Below, in pieces: positions 18,281 through 26,346 of a stretch of DNA of 64,000 bases (position 1 is the stretch's first letter; the number at the start of each line of letters is the position of its first letter). The notes beneath the pieces are model-generated. The model searched no databases and was not told the DNA's origin. It saw only the letters and a list, made by a program, of their open reading frames with translations. The stretch covers positions 3,162,001 to 3,226,000 of the forward strand of contig CP001622.1 in assembly GCA_000023185.1 (NCBI GenBank), read 5' to 3'. Source of the stretch: Rhizobium leguminosarum bv. trifolii WSM1325. GTDB taxonomy: Bacteria > Pseudomonadota > Alphaproteobacteria > Rhizobiales > Rhizobiaceae. The position numbers and the translations under genes are program-made.

Positions 18281-19285
18281 ATGACGGTTATTTCTGAGCC
18301 ATTTTTGATGGATCACGTCGATATCCACAGCGATAATTTCGGCGATGACAGCCTTTTGCGTGCAGGACTTAAGCTGAATCACCTGCGCATGATCGTCGCA
18401 ATCGAAGATAGCGGACAGATTTCCGCAGCTGCGGAAGTCTTGAACATTTCGCAGCCCGCCGCATCGCGGATGTTGTCCGAAATGGAATCGATCACCAAGA
18501 CGTCGCTCTATGAGCGGGTGGCCCGCGGCGTGGTTCTGACGACCTTCGGCGCAGCGCTTGCCCGAAGGGCTCGGAAGATCCTCCTGGAACTGCGCGAGGC
18601 GAGCCGCGAGATTGGCGAATTGAAAAGCGGCAAGGGCGGTTCGGTCTTCATCGGCGCGGTGACCGCGCCGGCCATGAGCCTCGTCGTGCCGGCGATCAAC
18701 AAGGTGCGCAAGGCTTATCCCGGCATCGAAATCAACATCCAGGTGGAGACGAGCAATGTGCTTGCCCGCGAACTGCTCGCCGCCCGCCATGACTTCATCA
18801 TCGGCCGCATTCCCGATGATCTCAACCCGCGCCTGTTCGAGGTGGCGGAGATCGGCATCGAGCGGGCTTGCCTGATCGTGCGCAGCCGCCATCCGCTTAT
18901 GAAGCACAAGATGAGCAGCCTCGCCGACGTCAGGGATTACGACTGGGTGTTCCAGCCGCCCGGCACGCTGCTGCGCCGCACGATCGAGGACGTTTTCCTG
19001 TCGCGTGGCGTGGCGCTGCCCGAAAACATCGTCAACACCTCCTCGCTGCTTCTGACCTGCGCCATCATCTGCGAGACCGATGCGATCGCTCCGGTCGCCG
19101 TCGACGTCGCCCAGTTCCTTGCCAGCCAAGGCTCGAATGCCTCGGATGTGCGCATGCTGCCGATCGATTTCGACATCAACGTCAAGCCCTACAGCATGAT
19201 CACGGCGAGGGAACGGGCGCTGCCGCCGAGCGCAAGGCTGCTCTACGACATCATCCTTGAGGAGAGCCGCAAGCAGGCCGGCTGA
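18281..19285 (+). CDS. gbpR: GbpR, LysR-family regulator of chvE
   Basis: 334 residues from ATG 18281, chosen for the GAGGAGG at 18266-18272, 8 bases upstream; a TTG at 18251 in frame would lie ahead of this site. Residues ~31-90 are the winged helix-turn-helix (LNHLRMIVAIEDSGQISAAA, NISQPAASRMLSEME). The rest is the two-lobed effector domain (GGSVFIGAVTAPAMSLVVP, IEINIQVETSNVLARELLAA). In Agrobacterium the galactose-binding protein regulator adjoins chvE and controls it in response to arabinose, galactose and fucose. Divergent placement supports the same job here and control of the downstream catabolic genes. Confidence 0.9.
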   Translation: MTVISEPFLMDHVDIHSDNFGDDSLLRAGLKLNHLRMIVAIEDSGQISAAAEVLNISQPAASRMLSEMESITKTSLYERVARGVVLTTFGAALARRARKILLELREASREIGELKSGKGGSVFIGAVTAPAMSLVVPAINKVRKAYPGIEINIQVETSNVLARELLAARHDFIIGRIPDDLNPRLFEVAEIGIERACLIVRSRHPLMKHKMSSLADVRDYDWVFQPPGTLLRRTIEDVFLSRGVALPENIVNTSSLLLTCAIICETDAIAPVAVDVAQFLASQGSNASDVRMLPIDFDINVKPYSMITARERALPPSARLLYDIILEESRKQAG

Positions 19286-19334
19286 CGACACCCGCAAGCC
19301 CTGCACCATCTTGCTCTCTTTTAATGCGCCTCGA

Positions 19335-19454
19335 GCAATTCCAGCAAAAGTGCGCAGCAGTTTTGCCGGGAAAAGCGCGAAGCGACTTTCCCAGGAATTG
19401 CGTGAACAAGGAGATAGAGCATTTCCGTGGTTCGAAGAAAAACGGAAATGCTCT
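19335..19454. repeat. Rhizobial intergenic hairpin repeat
   Basis: Two nested inverted repeats: GCAATTCC (19335-19342) with GGAATTGC (19394-19401), then a perfect 13-bp pair 19416-19428 with 19442-19454 around a 13-base loop. This matches a sequence type I recall as scattered between Rhizobium genes. It argues that the next gene starts after it, at 19468, and not at the in-frame ATG 19324 inside it. Confidence 0.65.
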
Positions 19455-19467
19455 CAAGGAAGGCGGG

Positions 19468-19941
19468 ATGCTGTTCGGACAGTCGGTATTTCAATCAGTC
19501 CTCGAGCGGCTGAAGGCGGAGGACGAGACGGCCGAAGACGCCGAAGTGCCGGCCGTCCATCGCGTCTCCGGTCTTGGCACCGGGCTCGCCTTCGATGTCA
19601 TGGAGGGCGTCTCGGCCGTCTCGCAACGCGTCGGCCAGGCCTATTTCGAAAATCTGGAACTCGATCCCGCCGCCGCGATCGCGGAGGAACCGGCGCCTGC
19701 GCCCCCACCCGAGCCCGTCATGCCGGACCATCTCGCCCGCATCGCTCCGGAAGAGATCGCCGCGGAACTCGCGATCGCTGCCGCCGATACCCAACAGACG
19801 CTGAACGAGAAGCGGCGCGCCTTTGCCAAGGCCAATCATCCTGATGGCATCGCAGAGCCTTTCCGCGACAATGCCAACAGGCGCATGATGATCGCCAATC
19901 TGCTGATCGACGAGGCGATGCGCCGGCTGCCGCACAGCTGA
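19468..19941 (+). CDS. Small protein with a C-terminal HPD (J-domain-like) segment
   Basis: 157 residues, function unknown. The N-terminal two thirds carry no domain I recognise and include an acidic stretch and a Pro/Ala/Glu-rich linker (EEPAPAPPPEPVMPDH). Residues ~115-155 read TLNEKRRAFAKANHPDG, then FRDNANRRMMIANLLIDEAM. The HPD with a basic helix before and an NxAxxxL-type helix after resembles the core of a DnaJ J-domain, which stimulates Hsp70 ATPase. No J-domain helix I is evident, so a divergent J-like partner is only suggested. ATG 19468 has AAGGAAGG just upstream. A truncated homologue of the same C-terminus lies at 21501-21647. Confidence 0.65.
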   Translation: MLFGQSVFQSVLERLKAEDETAEDAEVPAVHRVSGLGTGLAFDVMEGVSAVSQRVGQAYFENLELDPAAAIAEEPAPAPPPEPVMPDHLARIAPEEIAAELAIAAADTQQTLNEKRRAFAKANHPDGIAEPFRDNANRRMMIANLLIDEAMRRLPHS

Positions 19942-20251
19942 AGCTTTCTCGAACGCAGACAAACGTTCCGAGGCTTTGGAAGAGCCGCCGTTTCCGGCTC
20001 GATTCGCGAATTCTATATGGGCTGCTTTTCCTGCGTTTCAACCTGTGGCCATGGTAATCAGTTTGATTCTTTCGCGTTCGGGTAGCAGATAAATCTTCCG
20101 CTTTTTGGCAGCGGCAATAGCGTATTTCGGGACCCCAATAGACCATGCCTACGCCCTTTTCGGTAGGACCTAGCGCAATTTAGCGAAATTGAATGCGATA
20201 CAACCCAGTGTAACATAGGGCGGTGTAAATGTTTTTCAGGAGAGCGCCGAC
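19942..20251. other. Intergenic region upstream of the Hint-protein gene
   Basis: No gene seen. The stretch contains AT-rich parts (about 20040-20120 and 20160-20240) likely to hold the promoter of the Hint-domain gene. GGAG at 20240-20243, 8 bases before ATG 20252, is its ribosome site. Confidence 0.5.
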
Positions 20252-21130
20252 ATGTCATCTACGGAAGATCCGAAGCTACCACGCAACACTGCGCGCAGAC
20301 ATTTTCTAGGTGTAGCCGCAGCCGCCGGAGCTCGTATTGCCGGCGTGGCCGCCTTGGCCGCAGCAATTACCACCTCTCCGGCCAATGCGCTGGGGCGGCT
20401 TTGGGGACGGGGCGGCTCCGGTGGAGGCTCTGGCGGGAGCGGTGGCTCAGGCGGAAGTGGTGGCTCCAGTGGCGGTGGCGGCAGCGGGAGCGGCGCACAA
20501 TGTTTCCTGCGGGGAACGGCGATCCTCACGGATTGCGGTGAGAAGCCTGTCGAGGATCTGCGCATCGGCGATCGCGTTGCCCTTCCTGACGGTAGCACGC
20601 GTTCCGTAAAGTGGGTCGGCCGCCAAAGCTTCAAGAAGAGCGGCGCGCGCTGGCAGAAGGACGTCGTGCCTATCCGGGTTTCACGCCACGCACTGGGCGG
20701 GCACGCACCCCATTCGGATCTCTATCTGTCGCCTGGCCATGCGCTGCACCTGAACGGCATTCTGATCCAGGTAAAGGACCTCGTGAACGGCACGACGATT
20801 GCATCGGTCACTCCCGCCGCCGACGTATCGATCGAGTACTATGCCGTCATGCTCGATACGCACGAAGCTATCCTTGCCGAAGGTGCTGAGGCCGAGTCCT
20901 TCCATCTGAAGAACAGCAATCACGAGAACTTCTGCAATTTTCCAGAGTACGAGCGTCTCTATGGCAAGGAACGCATCGTGATGACATCCTTTGCGCCGTT
21001 GCTGGGAGGTGGCTGGTCACATTTGAAGGCGCTTCTCCTGCTCGGCGTTTCGCCGCTGGTACCGATGCACGATCCATTCGGGAATGCCTGCGAAAAAATC
21101 GACGCGCAAGCCAAGGAATTGTCACTCTGA
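20252..21130 (+). CDS. Tat-exported Hint-domain protein with Gly/Ser linker
   Basis: 292 residues. Residues 15-50 look like a twin-arginine signal (ARRHFLGVAAAAGARIAG, then a hydrophobic stretch to SPANALG). Residues ~54-82 are almost only Gly and Ser. From Cys84 (CFLRGTAILTDCGEKPVEDL) a Hint (hedgehog/intein) module begins: block A at Cys84, block-B-like SDLYLSPGHALHLNGIL and YAVMLDTHEAILAEGAEAES. In this bacterial Hint_2-type family the Cys may start an N-S acyl shift giving autocleavage or conjugation, but no C-extein with the canonical HN+nucleophile is visible. Substrate and role are unknown. The gene sits between members of a broken tandem duplication and may be an insertion there. Confidence 0.75.
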   Translation: MSSTEDPKLPRNTARRHFLGVAAAAGARIAGVAALAAAITTSPANALGRLWGRGGSGGGSGGSGGSGGSGGSSGGGGSGSGAQCFLRGTAILTDCGEKPVEDLRIGDRVALPDGSTRSVKWVGRQSFKKSGARWQKDVVPIRVSRHALGGHAPHSDLYLSPGHALHLNGILIQVKDLVNGTTIASVTPAADVSIEYYAVMLDTHEAILAEGAEAESFHLKNSNHENFCNFPEYERLYGKERIVMTSFAPLLGGGWSHLKALLLLGVSPLVPMHDPFGNACEKIDAQAKELSL

Positions 21131-21250
21131 CAGGACGGGAATGCGCCGGGGATCGGGCTGGCTGCACGCGAAGCCGTGCGTCGGTTTTGCGAGAGTATCA
21201 AGCCAGACGTCAAGCGTGGCGCGCATCGGAAAGATCGCGGCACGCTTTGA

Positions 21251-21500
21251 TTATTCGGCCTTCTTCTCTTCGTCACCTGCCGGCTCGTTCCCGTCCGCGT
21301 CATCGGGTGTGACGACTGCAGTCTCGGGCGGCGCCGGATCGAAGGCCAGATCAGCATATAGCCAGATCGGCATATAGAAGGAATAGACACCCGCACCGCC
21401 GGCCAGCACGCCCAGAAAGGGTCGCCGCCGACGAATTCGACGATCGCCCATCCAAAACAGACGACGACAATGAGCACGCGGAACCAAAGGTGCCGGTAGG
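21251..21500 (-). pseudogene. Frameshifted copy of the small two-helix membrane protein
   Basis: On the minus strand two adjacent frames together match the intact paralogue at 21648-21929. The first reads AYRHLWFRVLIVVVCFGWAI and on to GGDPFWA; the second resumes at VLAGGAGVYSFYMPIWLYAD and runs to EEKKAE at the stop. At the junction near 21415 the copy has one G fewer than the paralogue (GGGCGTGCTGG versus GGGCGGTGCTGG), a single-base frameshift. The 5' end runs directly into the J-like relic, and no start codon or ribosome site remains. A sequencing error cannot be excluded. Confidence 0.75.
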
Positions 21501-21647
21501 CCGCTGACGCTCCGTGAAAAGCGCCGCGCCTTCACGCGCGCCAATCATCCCGATGGCATAGAATTGCTCTTTCGCGACAATGCGACGAAGCGCATGATGC
21601 TGGCCAACCTGCTGATCGACGAAGCGCTGCGGCGATTGAGCCGCTGA
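21501..21647 (+). pseudogene. 3' relic of the HPD-motif gene
   Basis: Plus-strand codons give LTLREKRRAFTRANHPDGIE, then LFRDNATKRMMLANLLIDEA and LRRLSR before a TGA at 21645-21647. This aligns without gaps to the last ~45 residues of the gene at 19468-19941. All 5' sequence is missing and is replaced by the reversed membrane-protein copy. Its stop abuts the stop of the intact membrane-protein gene at 21648. The remaining codons still read as protein, which suggests recent decay. Confidence 0.8.
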
Positions 21648-21929
21648 CTATTCCGCCTGCCCGTCCTTAGGAGGTTTTTCAGCGGCCGCCGCGGGTTCGT
21701 CCTCGTCCTCGGGGTCCGGCTGCACGGGCAGCTCGATGGCCGGAGGCTGCGGATTGAAGGTCCAGAACAATATATAGAAGGAATAGGCGCCTGCCCCGCC
21801 GGCCAGCACCGCCCAGAACGGATCGCCGGTGACAAGTTCGACCACGGCCCAGCCGAAGCAGACGGCAACAATGGCAATTCGCACCCAGAGGCGCCGATAT
21901 GCCGGATGATTCGGATCTATGAGTTGCAT
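21648..21929 (-). CDS. Small two-helix inner-membrane protein
   Basis: 93 residues, function unknown. After a short N-terminus (MQLIDPNHPAYRRLW) come two hydrophobic segments, VRIAIVAVCFGWAVVELV and AVLAGGAGAYSFYILFW, then a Pro/Glu/Asp-rich tail (EDEDEPAAAAEKPPKDG). The start is set at 21929, where GGGGCAGGA lies directly before the ATG; the frame is open to 22286 but that extension is not protein-like. A frameshifted paralogue lies at 21251-21500, so the pair arose by tandem duplication together with the HPD gene. Confidence 0.7.
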   Translation of the reverse strand: MQLIDPNHPAYRRLWVRIAIVAVCFGWAVVELVTGDPFWAVLAGGAGAYSFYILFWTFNPQPPAIELPVQPDPEDEDEPAAAAEKPPKDGQAE

Positions 21930-22242
21930 TCCTGCCCCGCGGTCGCATTTGTCGCACTGCCTTCGGCCCATGCCGTGATTGTCTCTAGAGCCTTTCCTGG
22001 TCAGATTAAAGTATTCTCTTGGCTGAAAGGCCGGGCATCTTTCCGCCAGGATCAGAAGCGATCGGCTCTGCCCTGACCAAAACCTGCTCCGGCAGAATAG
22101 TTCAATCCGACCAGGACAGGCCTGGTTCGAATCTTGCAAATGTGAAAGATCCGCGGGCTTGACGCGGTCCACAGAAGGTGGAATGAAAATTCCATAATTT
22201 TGGCAGTTCGGTTTATTTGTTCCGAATTCAAGGGAGGTTAGA
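21930..22242. other. Intergenic region upstream of idhA
   Basis: No gene seen. A minus-strand frame covers part of it only as an extension of the small membrane gene. An AT-rich stretch and AAGGGAGG at 22230-22237, 5 bases before the ATG, serve idhA. Confidence 0.5.
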
Positions 22243-23235
22243 ATGACAGTGAGATTTGGTCTTCTCGGCGCCGGCCGCATTGGCAAAGTTCATGCAAAGG
22301 CTGTCAGCGGCGACGCCAATGCAAAGCTCGTTGCGGTCGCAGACGCCTTTCCGCAGGCAGCCGACGCGATCGCCTCCGCCTATGGCTGCGAGGTCCGCAC
22401 CATCGAGGCGATCGAGGCAGCCAAGGATATCGACGCCGTCGTCATCTGCACGCCGACGGATACCCATGCCGACCTGATCGAGCGCTTCGCCCGCGCCGGC
22501 AAGGCGATCTTCTGCGAAAAGCCGATCGACCTCGACGTCGCCCGCGTCAAGGCCTGCATCAAGGTGGTGGAAGAGACCGGCGCCAAGCTGATGGTCGGCT
22601 TCAACCGCCGCTTCGACCCGCATTTCATGGCGGTGCGCAAAGTCATCGACGAAGGCAAGATCGGCGATGTCGAGATGGTGACGATCACCTCGCGTGACCC
22701 CGGCGCCCCGCCGGTCGATTACATCAAGCGCTCCGGCGGTATCTTCCGCGACATGACGATCCATGACTTCGACATGGCCCGCTTCCTGCTCGGCGAAGAA
22801 CCGGTGTCGGTTTTCGCGACCGCCGCGGTGCTCGTCGACAAGGCGATCGGCGAAGCTGGCGACTATGACAGCGTCTCGGTCATCCTGCAGACGAAATCCG
22901 GCAAGCAGGCCATCATCTCCAACTCCCGCCGCGCCACCTACGGCTACGATCAGCGCATCGAGGCGCACGGCTCCAAGGGCCTCGTCTCGGCCGAAAACCA
23001 GCGCCCGGTCTCGATCGAAGTCGCAAACGGCGAAGGCTACACCCGCCCGCCGCTGCATGACTTCTTCATGACCCGTTATACCGAAGCCTATGCAAACGAG
23101 ATCGCCAGCTTCATCGCCGCGATCGAGAAGGGCTCCAAGATCTCTCCATCAGGCGCCGATGGCCTCGCAGCGCTGGCACTCGCCGATGCCGCGGTCCAGT
23201 CCGTCAAGGAAGGCAAGCTCATCAAGATCGGCTGA
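22243..23235 (+). CDS. idhA: myo-Inositol 2-dehydrogenase
   Basis: 330 residues of the Gfo/Idh/MocA family. The Rossmann N-terminus has FGLLGAGRIGKVHA; then come the family's CEKPIDLD with catalytic Lys, and RSGGIFRDMTIHDFDMARF with the inositol dehydrogenase Asp/His pair. The enzyme oxidises myo-inositol to scyllo-inosose with NAD in the cytosol, the first step of inositol use, important in rhizobia for rhizosphere growth. Length and sequence resemble rhizobial IdhA, though related scyllo-inositol or sugar dehydrogenases cannot be fully excluded. It is a single gene here, with no iol genes adjacent. Confidence 0.85.
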   Translation: MTVRFGLLGAGRIGKVHAKAVSGDANAKLVAVADAFPQAADAIASAYGCEVRTIEAIEAAKDIDAVVICTPTDTHADLIERFARAGKAIFCEKPIDLDVARVKACIKVVEETGAKLMVGFNRRFDPHFMAVRKVIDEGKIGDVEMVTITSRDPGAPPVDYIKRSGGIFRDMTIHDFDMARFLLGEEPVSVFATAAVLVDKAIGEAGDYDSVSVILQTKSGKQAIISNSRRATYGYDQRIEAHGSKGLVSAENQRPVSIEVANGEGYTRPPLHDFFMTRYTEAYANEIASFIAAIEKGSKISPSGADGLAALALADAAVQSVKEGKLIKIG

Positions 23236-23306
23236 CGGCCCTCTCCCGGCCGGAAGCCATGCATTTCGCGTTTCAGAGATCTTTTGGTGAACGGCGTGCC
23301 GCAACG

Positions 23307-23478
23307 CCCCCCTCTGGCCTGCCGGCCATCTCCCCCACAGGTGGGGAGATTGGCTGGCCGCGCTTGCTCGCCCGACAACAGGCGTCACAGCACGACGAAA
23401 TGCTAGACGGGCGGTAAGGTTTAGCCACTTGTGATCTCCCCACCTGTGGGGGAGATGGCCGGCAGGCCAGAGGGGGGC
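23307..23478. repeat. Palindromic element with perfect 44-bp inverted arms
   Basis: Arms 23307-23350 and 23435-23478 are exact reverse complements, with an 84-base centre. Each arm itself holds a smaller dyad (CTCCCCCACAGGTGGGGAG). Homology extends imperfectly outside both arms (GGCGTGCCG versus the complement of GGCACGGCAC). It lies between idhA and the convergent ROK gene, with no open frame, and fits the RIME-like / MITE-like intergenic palindromes common in Rhizobium. It could fold in RNA as a bidirectional terminator or stabiliser. Confidence 0.85.
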
Positions 23479-23561
23479 TGGCACGGCACACCCCTCAAAG
23501 TCGCATACTACCGACTGGCCCGTTGCTGCTGCAATCACCACACGTCGGTTCAAAGAAACCC

Positions 23562-24812
23562 TCAACCCGATTCCTGAATAATCGCCGATGCCTGGATTCC
23601 CTGAACGCCCGAGAGAACGATATCCTCGTCGATGACAGACAGCGCCCGGTTCAGATGTCCTTCGAAGACGAGGATCTGCTCGTCGGCCACCACCCTGATC
23701 TCGGGCATGCCTTCCATGCGCACAATATGCGACTGCCCGAGACCCTCTTCGATCCCTTGCCGAAGAAGGTCGTAATAACGCGTGCCCGGCCCGGTGATGG
23801 CGATCGGCATGCGCTCCGTCAAGCTCAGCATGCGCGACAGCCCGTTGCCGAGCGCCAGCCCCGCCTGGCGGAAGGCAAAGGCGGGGACGCGGTGGCCCTG
23901 GCGCGCCTTTGCGGCGATCTTGTCCAGTTCCGCCACCGGCACGAACTTTGCCGGGATCGTATCGAGCGGCACTTCGAAGGCGCTGCGCAGGATCGCGTAG
24001 AAACCGGCATAGGCCTCGATGCAGCCGCGGGTGCCGCAGCGGCAGAGCCCACCATTGGCCATGTGCAGCATGTGCCCGAAATTCGGCGCCGATATCTCCT
24101 GGCCCGTCTGGTTGCCGCGCCTGACGATGCCAAGCCCGACGCTGTGGCCGAGCGAAAGGGCGGCGAGCGAACGGAAATCGGCGCCCTTCACCATCTCCTC
24201 ACGCGCGCCGAGCGCGGCTGCGACCAGCAGCGTCTCGTTGTCGAGGATCACCTTGGCCTGCCATTCCGGCCGGAGTGCCAATTCGAAATCGATCTGGTCG
24301 CTGCCGAAGATCGGCGACCATACCAGAACCGGCTCCGTCGAATTGACCAGCCCCTTGCTGCTGATCGAGATCAGCAGCACCTTTTCTTGGCTGATCTTCG
24401 AACGATCGAGAATACGCAAAAGCCCGGCCCGCACGGCAGCGACGAAGCGGGCAGCGCCTGCAGGATCATGCGAACGTTCCTCACTGAAGCGGTCGATCAG
24501 CTTGCCGGCATAATCGACCAGCGAATATTGCACCGCATCTGAGGAGATGATGACGACGATAAGATAGCCGCAATCGCGCCGCTGGCGCAGCAGCACGCGT
24601 GGCCGGCCGCGGCCGCTTGCCGGCTGATGTTCCGACTTTTCGATGATCTGGGCTTTTTCCAGCTCAGTGGTGATCGCCGAAATGGTGGCCGACGACAGCC
24701 CGGTGAAATCGGATATTTCGGTATGCGCGAGCGCACCGTGGCGACGCAGCACGGACAGCACGAGCACGCTGTTTCTCTGCCGGACCAGCTCCGTGCTCGA
24801 TTTGGTCAGCAT
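23562..24812 (-). CDS. ROK-family repressor, likely regulator of the xylose-type transporter (XylR)
   Basis: 416 residues from ATG 24812, chosen for the AGGAGGAGAGG just upstream on the minus strand; the frame is open to 24881. Residues ~10-70 are a MarR-like winged helix (LVRQRNSVLVLSVLRRHG, FTGLSSATISAITTELEKA). The rest is a ROK sugar-kinase fold without obvious catalytic activity, carrying the zinc motif CRCGTRGCIEAY and ALSLGHSVGLGIVRRGN. Regulators of this type bind xylose or a related sugar and leave DNA. Divergent placement from the binding-protein gene, with a palindrome between, supports control of the operon at 25040-28457. Confidence 0.85.
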   Translation of the reverse strand: MLTKSSTELVRQRNSVLVLSVLRRHGALAHTEISDFTGLSSATISAITTELEKAQIIEKSEHQPASGRGRPRVLLRQRRDCGYLIVVIISSDAVQYSLVDYAGKLIDRFSEERSHDPAGAARFVAAVRAGLLRILDRSKISQEKVLLISISSKGLVNSTEPVLVWSPIFGSDQIDFELALRPEWQAKVILDNETLLVAAALGAREEMVKGADFRSLAALSLGHSVGLGIVRRGNQTGQEISAPNFGHMLHMANGGLCRCGTRGCIEAYAGFYAILRSAFEVPLDTIPAKFVPVAELDKIAAKARQGHRVPAFAFRQAGLALGNGLSRMLSLTERMPIAITGPGTRYYDLLRQGIEEGLGQSHIVRMEGMPEIRVVADEQILVFEGHLNRALSVIDEDIVLSGVQGIQASAIIQESG

Positions 24813-24905
24813 GAATGCCGCCCTCTCCTCCTGCTTGTTCTTCCCGTGGTTTCCACTGCATCTCCAGCCGATGTTTCGCAAGGAAATTAAGCTGGCAGTG
24901 CAGTG

Positions 24906-24975
24906 TTGACAGTTGAAAAAATCTCTGACACTAAATTTCTCGACTGTCGAGAAAAAAATCCGAACCTTTCTCGAC
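24906..24975 (+). promoter_or_regulatory. Candidate promoter and ROK operator for the xylose operon
   Basis: TTGACA at 24906-24911 is a good -35 element, with a weak -10 around 24928-24937. Overlapping it is a perfect 19-base palindrome at 24936-24954, TTTCTCGAC-T-GTCGAGAAA. A second half-site TTTCTCGAC follows at 24967-24975, 31 bases from the first. The dyad sits where a repressor would block RNA polymerase, between the ROK gene and the transporter operon. The binding partner is inferred from position. Confidence 0.65.
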
Positions 24976-25039
24976 AGCTATTCGCGGTGGCCGGAGGAAG
25001 CATGGGCTGGGCCGGTCGCAATCCACTCGGGAGGACATT

Positions 25040-26080
25040 ATGAAGTCTATTTTGAAATTGATGGCAGGTGCTGCCATCCTCGTTTCCGTGCATACCGCTG
25101 CCATGGCTGCCGATCTCGTCGTCGGTGTTTCCTGGTCGAATTTCCAGGAAGAACGCTGGAAGACGGACGAAGCCGCCATCAAGAAGGCTCTCGAAGCCAA
25201 GGGCGCCAAGTATATTTCCGCTGACGCGCAGTCTTCTGCCGCAAAGCAGCTTACCGACGTCGAATCGCTGATCTCCCAGGGCGCCAACGCGCTGATCATT
25301 CTCGCCCAGGATTCCGATGCGATCGGCCCGGCCATCGAGAAGGCCGCCGCTGAAGGCATCCCCGTCGTCGGCTACGACCGCCTGATCGAAAACCCGGCTG
25401 CCTTCTACATTACCTTCGACAACAAGGAAGTCGGCCGACTGCAGGCTGAAGGCGTTTTCAAGGCCAAGCCGGAAGGCAATTACGTCTTCATCAAGGGCTC
25501 GTCTTCCGATCCGAATGCTGACTTCCTGTTCTCGGGCCAGCAGGAAGTCCTGAAGGCCGCCATCGACGCCGGCAAGATCAAGAATGTCGGCGAAGCCTAT
25601 ACCGACGGCTGGCTGCCGGAGAACGCTCAGCGCAACATGGAGCAGTTCCTGACCGCCAACAACAACAAGGTTGACGCCGTCGTCGCCTCGAATGACGGCA
25701 CCGCCGGTGGCGCGATCGCTGCTCTCGACGCACAGGGCCTCGCCGGCTCCGTTCCGGTTTCCGGCCAGGACGGTGACAAGGCGGCCCTCAACCGCATCGC
25801 TCTCGGCACGCAGACGGTTTCCGTCTGGAAGGACAGCCGCGAACTCGGCCAGCGCGCCGCTGAAATCGCTCTCGACCTCGCCGGCGGCAAGGACATGAGC
25901 AAGATCGACGGCGCCCAGGCTTTCAAGGGCGGCCCCAAGGGCGTCGAAATGCAGTCGGTCTTCCTGAAGCCGCTTGCGATCACCAAGGACAATCTGAACG
26001 TCGTCATCGACGCCGGCTGGATCTCCAAGGCGGAAGCGTGCCAGGGCGTCAAGGCCGACAGCGTCGCTGCCTGCAAGTAA
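25040..26080 (+). CDS. xylF: Xylose-type periplasmic sugar-binding protein (XylF-like)
   Basis: 346 residues. A signal peptide ([25 protein letters not shown]) precedes a ribose/xylose-type binding fold: [69 protein letters not shown] and [15 protein letters not shown]. It resembles XylF, but D-xylose as the ligand is inferred from family likeness. GGGAGGA at 25029-25035 is the ribosome site. First gene of the operon; a 266-base gap with a hairpin separates it from the permease gene. Confidence 0.85.
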   Translation: MKSILKLMAGAAILVSVHTAAMAADLVVGVSWSNFQEERWKTDEAAIKKALEAKGAKYISADAQSSAAKQLTDVESLISQGANALIILAQDSDAIGPAIEKAAAEGIPVVGYDRLIENPAAFYITFDNKEVGRLQAEGVFKAKPEGNYVFIKGSSSDPNADFLFSGQQEVLKAAIDAGKIKNVGEAYTDGWLPENAQRNMEQFLTANNNKVDAVVASNDGTAGGAIAALDAQGLAGSVPVSGQDGDKAALNRIALGTQTVSVWKDSRELGQRAAEIALDLAGGKDMSKIDGAQAFKGGPKGVEMQSVFLKPLAITKDNLNVVIDAGWISKAEACQGVKADSVAACK

Positions 26081-26104
26081 GCCAGGGCTTGTAAACTGGA
26101 ATTG

Positions 26105-26138
26105 CCGGCGCCGCAGCGAAACACCGTTGCGGCGCCGG
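26105..26138 (+). promoter_or_regulatory. Intercistronic hairpin between xylF and the permease gene
   Basis: A 13-bp GC-rich stem with one G-U pair (26105-26117 with 26126-26138), loop of 8, 24 bases after the xylF stop and with no T-run. It is likely a 3' stabiliser of the binding-protein message. The same arrangement occurs after chvE. Confidence 0.65.
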
Positions 26139-26346
26139 ATGCGGATGAGAATTCCAACGACGAAGTTTTCTCCGCCTCGCCGCACCATCGCGGGTTTTCA
26201 TTCCCTGCCGGAAGGGTGTCGCGACGCCACGCGACCGGCTTCCGGAAGCATCGCGATGGTGAGTTGAAGAACAGATGCATGACGCCGATGGCAGCCTCTA
26301 GCACGCCGGCGCGTCCGTCCAAACAAAGTGGGGGAACGGCAAACCC

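Noticed and set aside
23307-23478. CRISPR-like or insertion-sequence reading of the palindrome
   Set aside because: Only two inverted arms with no direct repeats or spacers, and no transposase frame.
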